The notes under the pieces: model-generated
Database searches by the model: none
What the model was told of the DNA's origin: nothing
What the model saw: only the letters and a program-made list of their open reading frames with translations
Shown here: positions 16,023 through 18,865 of the stretch, one piece after another
How positions within the stretch are numbered: position 1 is the first letter of the stretch
Layout of the letters: each line of letters starts with the position of its first letter
Made by a program: the position numbers and the translations under genes
DNA from: JBKEDH01 sp047975295
Lineage (GTDB): Bacteria; Bacteroidota; Bacteroidia; Flavobacteriales; Flavobacteriaceae
Assembly: GCA_047975295.1 (NCBI GenBank)
Contig: JBKEDH010000126.1
Coordinates: forward strand, 1-18,865
DNA length: 18,865 bases
Reading direction: 5' to 3'

Positions 16023-16121
16023 AACCTACAAAACAATAACATATTATCAATACAGCCATAGCGAATATTAAAATACTGTAAATAAACAGATTGAACATAC
16101 ATTATATAGTATATATTTTAC

Positions 16122-16129
16122 TAAATTTG
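16122..16129 (+). promoter_or_regulatory. Candidate -7 promoter element upstream of the 55-residue membrane protein
   Basis: TAAATTTG matches the Bacteroidetes -7 consensus TAnnTTTG exactly. The nearest upstream TTG (in AGATTGAAC) is about 28 nt away, longer than the usual 17-23 nt spacing, so the -33 element is unconvincing. Transcription from here would give a leader of about 108 nt to the ATG at 16244. This leader contains the loose inverted repeat AAATGGT (16170-16176) with ACCATTT (16195-16201). Confidence 0.35.
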
Positions 16130-16243
16130 CAAAACCTTTTTATTAAAGTAATAAGTAACTTTTTAAAAAAAATGGTGTCATAATTTAAAAGCGTACCATT
16201 TAACCTCTGTTGCTTTTTTTATAAAAGGACTAAAATAAATACT

Positions 16244-16411
16244 ATGATTTTAACAATTACACTAATTATTTTCTTTCTTGTTGCCGTAAATTTTCTGCTT
16301 TTAATATTTAGCAGCAACAAGATTATGAAGAAAGAAAAAACCAAAAAAACACCTGTTGTTTTACATTTTAACAAACACAAAGAAGAAGAATTAGCTCCAA
16401 CAGGAAGCTAA
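16244..16411 (+). CDS. Small single-span membrane protein (55 residues)
   Basis: An ATG at 16244 opens a 55-codon frame ending with TAA at 16409-16411. The product starts MILTITLIIFFLVAVNFLLL, one transmembrane helix of about 21 residues. A Lys-rich cytoplasmic stretch (KIMKKEKTKKT) and a charged tail with HFNKHKEEELAPTGS follow. The positive-inside rule predicts the N-terminus outside and the tail in the cytosol. I do not know its function, though I have an unverified impression that similar short proteins occur in other Flavobacteriaceae. Support for it being real comes from the sharply partitioned hydrophobic and charged halves, the upstream -7-like box, and placement in a gap between genes. 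It ends 9 nt before the convergent ung gene ends. Confidence 0.65.
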   Translation: MILTITLIIFFLVAVNFLLLIFSSNKIMKKEKTKKTPVVLHFNKHKEEELAPTGS

Positions 16412-16417
16412 ACTTTA

Positions 16418-16444
16418 AATTTACCAGTGTATTAAAGGTAAATT
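16418..16444. terminator. Weak hairpin at the convergent end of the small protein gene and ung
   Basis: AATTTACC (16418-16425) pairs with GGTAAATT (16437-16444) around an 11-nt loop. It overlaps the last codons of ung and lies just after the stop codon of the 55-residue protein. No long T tract follows on either strand, so it is at best a weak terminator. Confidence 0.3.
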
Positions 16445-17086
16445 ATTCTCTTGCAAAATAGTGTTTACCTTACTAAAATGCTTATTACCAAACCAATACC
16501 CCCTATTAGCACTTAATGGCGACGGATGTCCGCTGGTAAGCACATGGTGTTTTTTGGCATCTATCAATTTTATTTTCTTCTTAGCATAGCCGCCCCACAA
16601 TAAAAAAATCACATTTTCCTTATTACCGCTAATTGTTTTTATAACAGCATCGGTAAAGATTTCCCAACCTTTGTTTTGATGGCTACCAGCTTGGTGTGCT
16701 CTAACCGTTAAAGTGGCATTTAACAACAACACACCTTGCCGTGACCAACGGGATAAATCGCCACTTTTAGGATAAGAAACATTTAAATCTGTTTCTATTT
16801 CCCTAAAAATATTGATTAATGAAGGTGGATGTGCTATTCCTTCGTTTACCGAAAAACACAAACCATTAGCTTGCCCACTACCATGGTACGGGTCTTGACC
16901 TATAAGCACTACCTTTACATTTTGGAACGGACAGCTATTAAACGCATTAAAAATTAAATTTCCGGGCGGAAAACACGTTCCTGCTCTATATTCTGTTTTT
17001 ACAAATTGTGTTAAACTTTCAAAATAAGGTTTATCAAATTCACCCTGCAAATAAGGGTTCCAACTTTTGTGAATTTCTACATCCAT
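16421..17086 (-). CDS. ung: Uracil-DNA glycosylase (family 1)
   Basis: The 221-residue protein has the full set of family 1 UDG motifs. The water-activating loop GQDPYHGSGQANGLCFSV starts at 63 with catalytic Asp65, the uracil-binding Asn123 is in LLNATLTV, and the DNA-intercalation loop is HPSPLSANRGYWFGNKHF with His187. It removes uracil from DNA as the first step of base-excision repair in the cytosol, and the length is typical. ATG at 17086 (MDVEIHKSWN). It is a single gene, convergent with the 55-residue protein gene and divergent from the YfcC transporter gene with an 88-nt spacer. No sign of transfer or damage. Confidence 0.97.
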   Translation of the reverse strand: MDVEIHKSWNPYLQGEFDKPYFESLTQFVKTEYRAGTCFPPGNLIFNAFNSCPFQNVKVVLIGQDPYHGSGQANGLCFSVNEGIAHPPSLINIFREIETDLNVSYPKSGDLSRWSRQGVLLLNATLTVRAHQAGSHQNKGWEIFTDAVIKTISGNKENVIFLLWGGYAKKKIKLIDAKKHHVLTSGHPSPLSANRGYWFGNKHFSKVNTILQENNLPLIHW

Positions 17087-17174
17087 AGCTAAAATTTAAA
17101 AATCGTTCTAAAATAATACTATCTTTATTCACTAGAAAATTAAACCCCAATTTTTAATCGTTTAAATATTTCGA

Positions 17175-18668
17175 ATGAAAAAAATAAAGTTTCCATCGGC
17201 ACAAACCATTCTTTTAGCAATAGCCGCCATGGTAGCAGTTTTAACTTGGGTTATTCCTTCTGGAAAATTCGATACATTGGTTTACAATAAAGCAGACAAT
17301 TTTTTCACCAAAAATAGTATAGACAAAACAACCACCTTAGCGGCGACACAACACAGCTTAGATAGCTTACAGATTAAAATTCCGTTAAAAAAATTCACCA
17401 ATGGTGATATTTGGAAACCAATTAGCATACCCAATTCGTACAAAGAAGTAGAACAAACTCCACAAGGCATGGCTGCTTTTATAAAATCGCCCATAAAAGG
17501 CATTATAGAATCGGCCGATATTATTTTCCTTGTTCTATTTATTGGTGGTTTAATTGGCATAATGAATTATACTGGAGCTTTCGATGCTGGTATTACATGG
17601 TTAGCCCAGGTCTTACAAGGAAAAGAATATCTACTAATAATTTTAGTGACCACCTTGATAGCCATTGGTGGCACTACTTTTGGACTTGCCGAAGAAACCA
17701 TTGCCTTTTACCCTATTTTAATACCCATTTTCTTGGCAGCCAAATACGATGCCATGGTAGCATTAGCTAGTATTTATATAGGCTCGGCTATAGGTACCAT
17801 GTGCTCTACAACTAATCCGTTTAGTGCCATTATTGCTTCCAATGCGGCCGGAATAAACTGGACAACCGGACTAACGGGGCGGTTTATTATGCTTTTTCTC
17901 GGCACCCTTATCTGTATTGCCTACATTATTTGGTATGCCCAAAAAGTAAAAAAAGACCCCACAAAATCGATTATATACAACCAAAAAAAAGATATTGAAA
18001 ATATGTTCGGCAACACAACCAACTCCAATCTGGTTTTAACCACAAGACTCAAGCTCATGCTTTTTGTATTTGCCATGTGCTTTGTGGTTATGATTTATGG
18101 CGTATCACAATTGGAATGGTGGTTTATAGAAATGACTACCGTATTTTTGGCCGGTTCTGTTTTAATTGGTTTTATTGGACAGATAAAAGAGTTGGTATTT
18201 ATAGACACCTTCGTTAAAGGTGCTGGCGATCTGCTTAGTGTAGCCCTAATTATTGGTATTGCCAGAGGTATTACCGTAATTATGAACGATGGTCAAATAA
18301 GTGATACCATGCTATACTATGCCAGTGGTATTACCGAAGGGATGAATAAAGGTATTTTTATTAATGCCATGTTGTTTATTTATGCAGGCTTATCTTTTTT
18401 TATTCCCTCGTCGTCGGGAATGGCAGTACTTACCATGCCCATTATGTCACCTCTGGCCGATAGTGTAGGTATTGGTAGGGAACTTATTGTAAATGCCTAC
18501 CAATATGGTATGGGGCTGTTTGCTTTTATTAGTCCAACAGGATTAATCTTGGCTTCTCTATCGATAGTAAAAGTGGGATACAATAAATGGTTAAAATTTG
18601 TAATTCCTTTGGTTATTATTTTAACCATTTTTACCATGGTTATGCTCACTATTGGTGCTTATATATAA
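17175..18668 (+). CDS. YfcC/DcuC-family (PF03606) membrane transporter
   Basis: The 497-residue inner-membrane protein matches the YfcC branch of the C4-dicarboxylate carrier DcuC superfamily. Members are predicted amino-acid, peptide or dicarboxylate transporters; the substrate is not certain. A first helix (about 10-28) is followed by a long exported loop (about 29-105) with an IPNSYKEV-like patch and TPQG, as in YfcC proteins. Conserved elements are IGGTTFGLAEETIAFYPIL (164-182), STTNPFSAIIASNAAGI (211-227), FFIPSSSGMAVLTMPIMSPL (408-427) and YQYGMGLFAFISPTG (442-456), the two re-entrant substrate-binding halves of such carriers. About 11-12 helices are visible. It is not followed by another gene in the window. 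ATG at 17175. Confidence 0.9.
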   Translation: MKKIKFPSAQTILLAIAAMVAVLTWVIPSGKFDTLVYNKADNFFTKNSIDKTTTLAATQHSLDSLQIKIPLKKFTNGDIWKPISIPNSYKEVEQTPQGMAAFIKSPIKGIIESADIIFLVLFIGGLIGIMNYTGAFDAGITWLAQVLQGKEYLLIILVTTLIAIGGTTFGLAEETIAFYPILIPIFLAAKYDAMVALASIYIGSAIGTMCSTTNPFSAIIASNAAGINWTTGLTGRFIMLFLGTLICIAYIIWYAQKVKKDPTKSIIYNQKKDIENMFGNTTNSNLVLTTRLKLMLFVFAMCFVVMIYGVSQLEWWFIEMTTVFLAGSVLIGFIGQIKELVFIDTFVKGAGDLLSVALIIGIARGITVIMNDGQISDTMLYYASGITEGMNKGIFINAMLFIYAGLSFFIPSSSGMAVLTMPIMSPLADSVGIGRELIVNAYQYGMGLFAFISPTGLILASLSIVKVGYNKWLKFVIPLVIILTIFTMVMLTIGAYI

Positions 18669-18682
18669 AATAGGACAAACAA

Positions 18683-18725
18683 TAAGAGCTTGTTTAAAGT
18701 TGTTTTAAGAGCTTGTTTAAATTTG
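18683..18725 (+). repeat. Two direct copies of a 16-bp sequence, 23-nt period
   Basis: TAAGAGCTTGTTTAAA occurs at 18683-18698 and again at 18706-18721. Each copy is followed by one variable base and then TTG, so similarity runs to 20 positions with a period of 23. It lies just after the YfcC stop codon and opens a stretch with no gene I can support. Confidence 0.8.
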
Positions 18726-18865
18726 AATGATTGACTATTTGTATAGTTAAATTTTGATGCATAATGAGGCAAAATAGAAGATAAACGCTGTGATACTTGA
18801 TGAAAAATAAACGAAATAATGCGCAAAAAGAGATATAAAAAACAATTGATATAAAATTAAAAAGT
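18726..18865. other. AT-rich non-coding right edge, possible mobile-element border
   Basis: No complete gene or hairpin terminator is visible here. The minus strand has an open hydrophobic frame entering from the right edge (with FAHYFVYFSSS and FYFASLCIKI) that stops near 18750. It lacks a visible start and is probably chance. Together with the direct repeats just before it, the stretch looks like the flank of an insertion sequence or MITE whose body lies beyond the window, but nothing here proves it. Confidence 0.3.

Noticed and set aside
16170..16201. Inverted repeat AAATGGT/ACCATTT with an 18-nt loop, considered as a riboswitch or regulator site
   Set aside because: Only 7 bp with a large loop in very AT-rich sequence; no known riboswitch signature is visible.
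18683..18725. Direct repeats considered as a CRISPR array
   Set aside because: Only two copies of 16 bp with a 7-nt gap, far from repeat-spacer geometry, and no cas genes in the window.

Overview
The window looks like an ordinary chromosomal stretch of a member of the Flavobacteriaceae (Bacteroidetes). The evidence is the AT-rich sequence, near-perfect TAnnTTTG promoter boxes, a CAL67264-type small membrane protein, a SusC-like plug and carboxypeptidase-regulatory module, a lipoprotein with the flavobacterial DDF export signal, and a menaquinone gene order that I recall from this family.

Layout. 1-1138 (minus): the start of a small two-helix membrane protein, a structured palindromic intergenic element (about 184-287), then a two-gene unit encoding an NAD(P)H-dependent FMN reductase and a YjdJ/NATD1-type GNAT protein. 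1458-4151 (plus): an MCC-like acyl-CoA carboxylase carboxyltransferase subunit followed closely by a bestrophin-family channel, ending at a strong hairpin terminator. 4225-7351 (minus): a large secreted von Willebrand A (YfbK-type) protein carrying a carboxypeptidase-regulatory domain and two barrel-less TonB plug modules, and a small lipoprotein. 7435-14867 (minus): signal peptide peptidase SppA, then the menaquinone cluster, which is transcribed in the order menB - menA - UPF0173 metallo-hydrolase - menC - CPBP membrane protease - menE - sppA. The junctions menB/menA (2 nt), menC/CPBP (10-nt overlap) and CPBP/menE (17-nt overlap) indicate tight co-translation. menD, menF, menH and a recognisable hotdog DHNA-CoA thioesterase are not in this window. 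14922-18668: a secreted bleomycin-hydrolase-like cysteine peptidase (plus), an untracked 55-residue single-helix membrane protein (plus), uracil-DNA glycosylase (minus) and a YfcC/DcuC-type transporter (plus). The right edge (18669-18865) is non-coding and AT-rich, with a 16-bp direct repeat, and may be the border of a mobile element lying outside the window.

How genes work together: MenB, MenC, MenE and MenA cover the o-succinylbenzoate to demethylmenaquinone steps. The UPF0173 and CPBP proteins embedded in the same operon are the most interesting partners of unassigned role. No CRISPR array, phage, tRNA, rRNA or complete insertion sequence was seen. I found no clear new multi-gene system; the most notable items are the structured repeat near the left edge, the plug-VWA fusion protein, and the two non-canonical passengers in the men operon.
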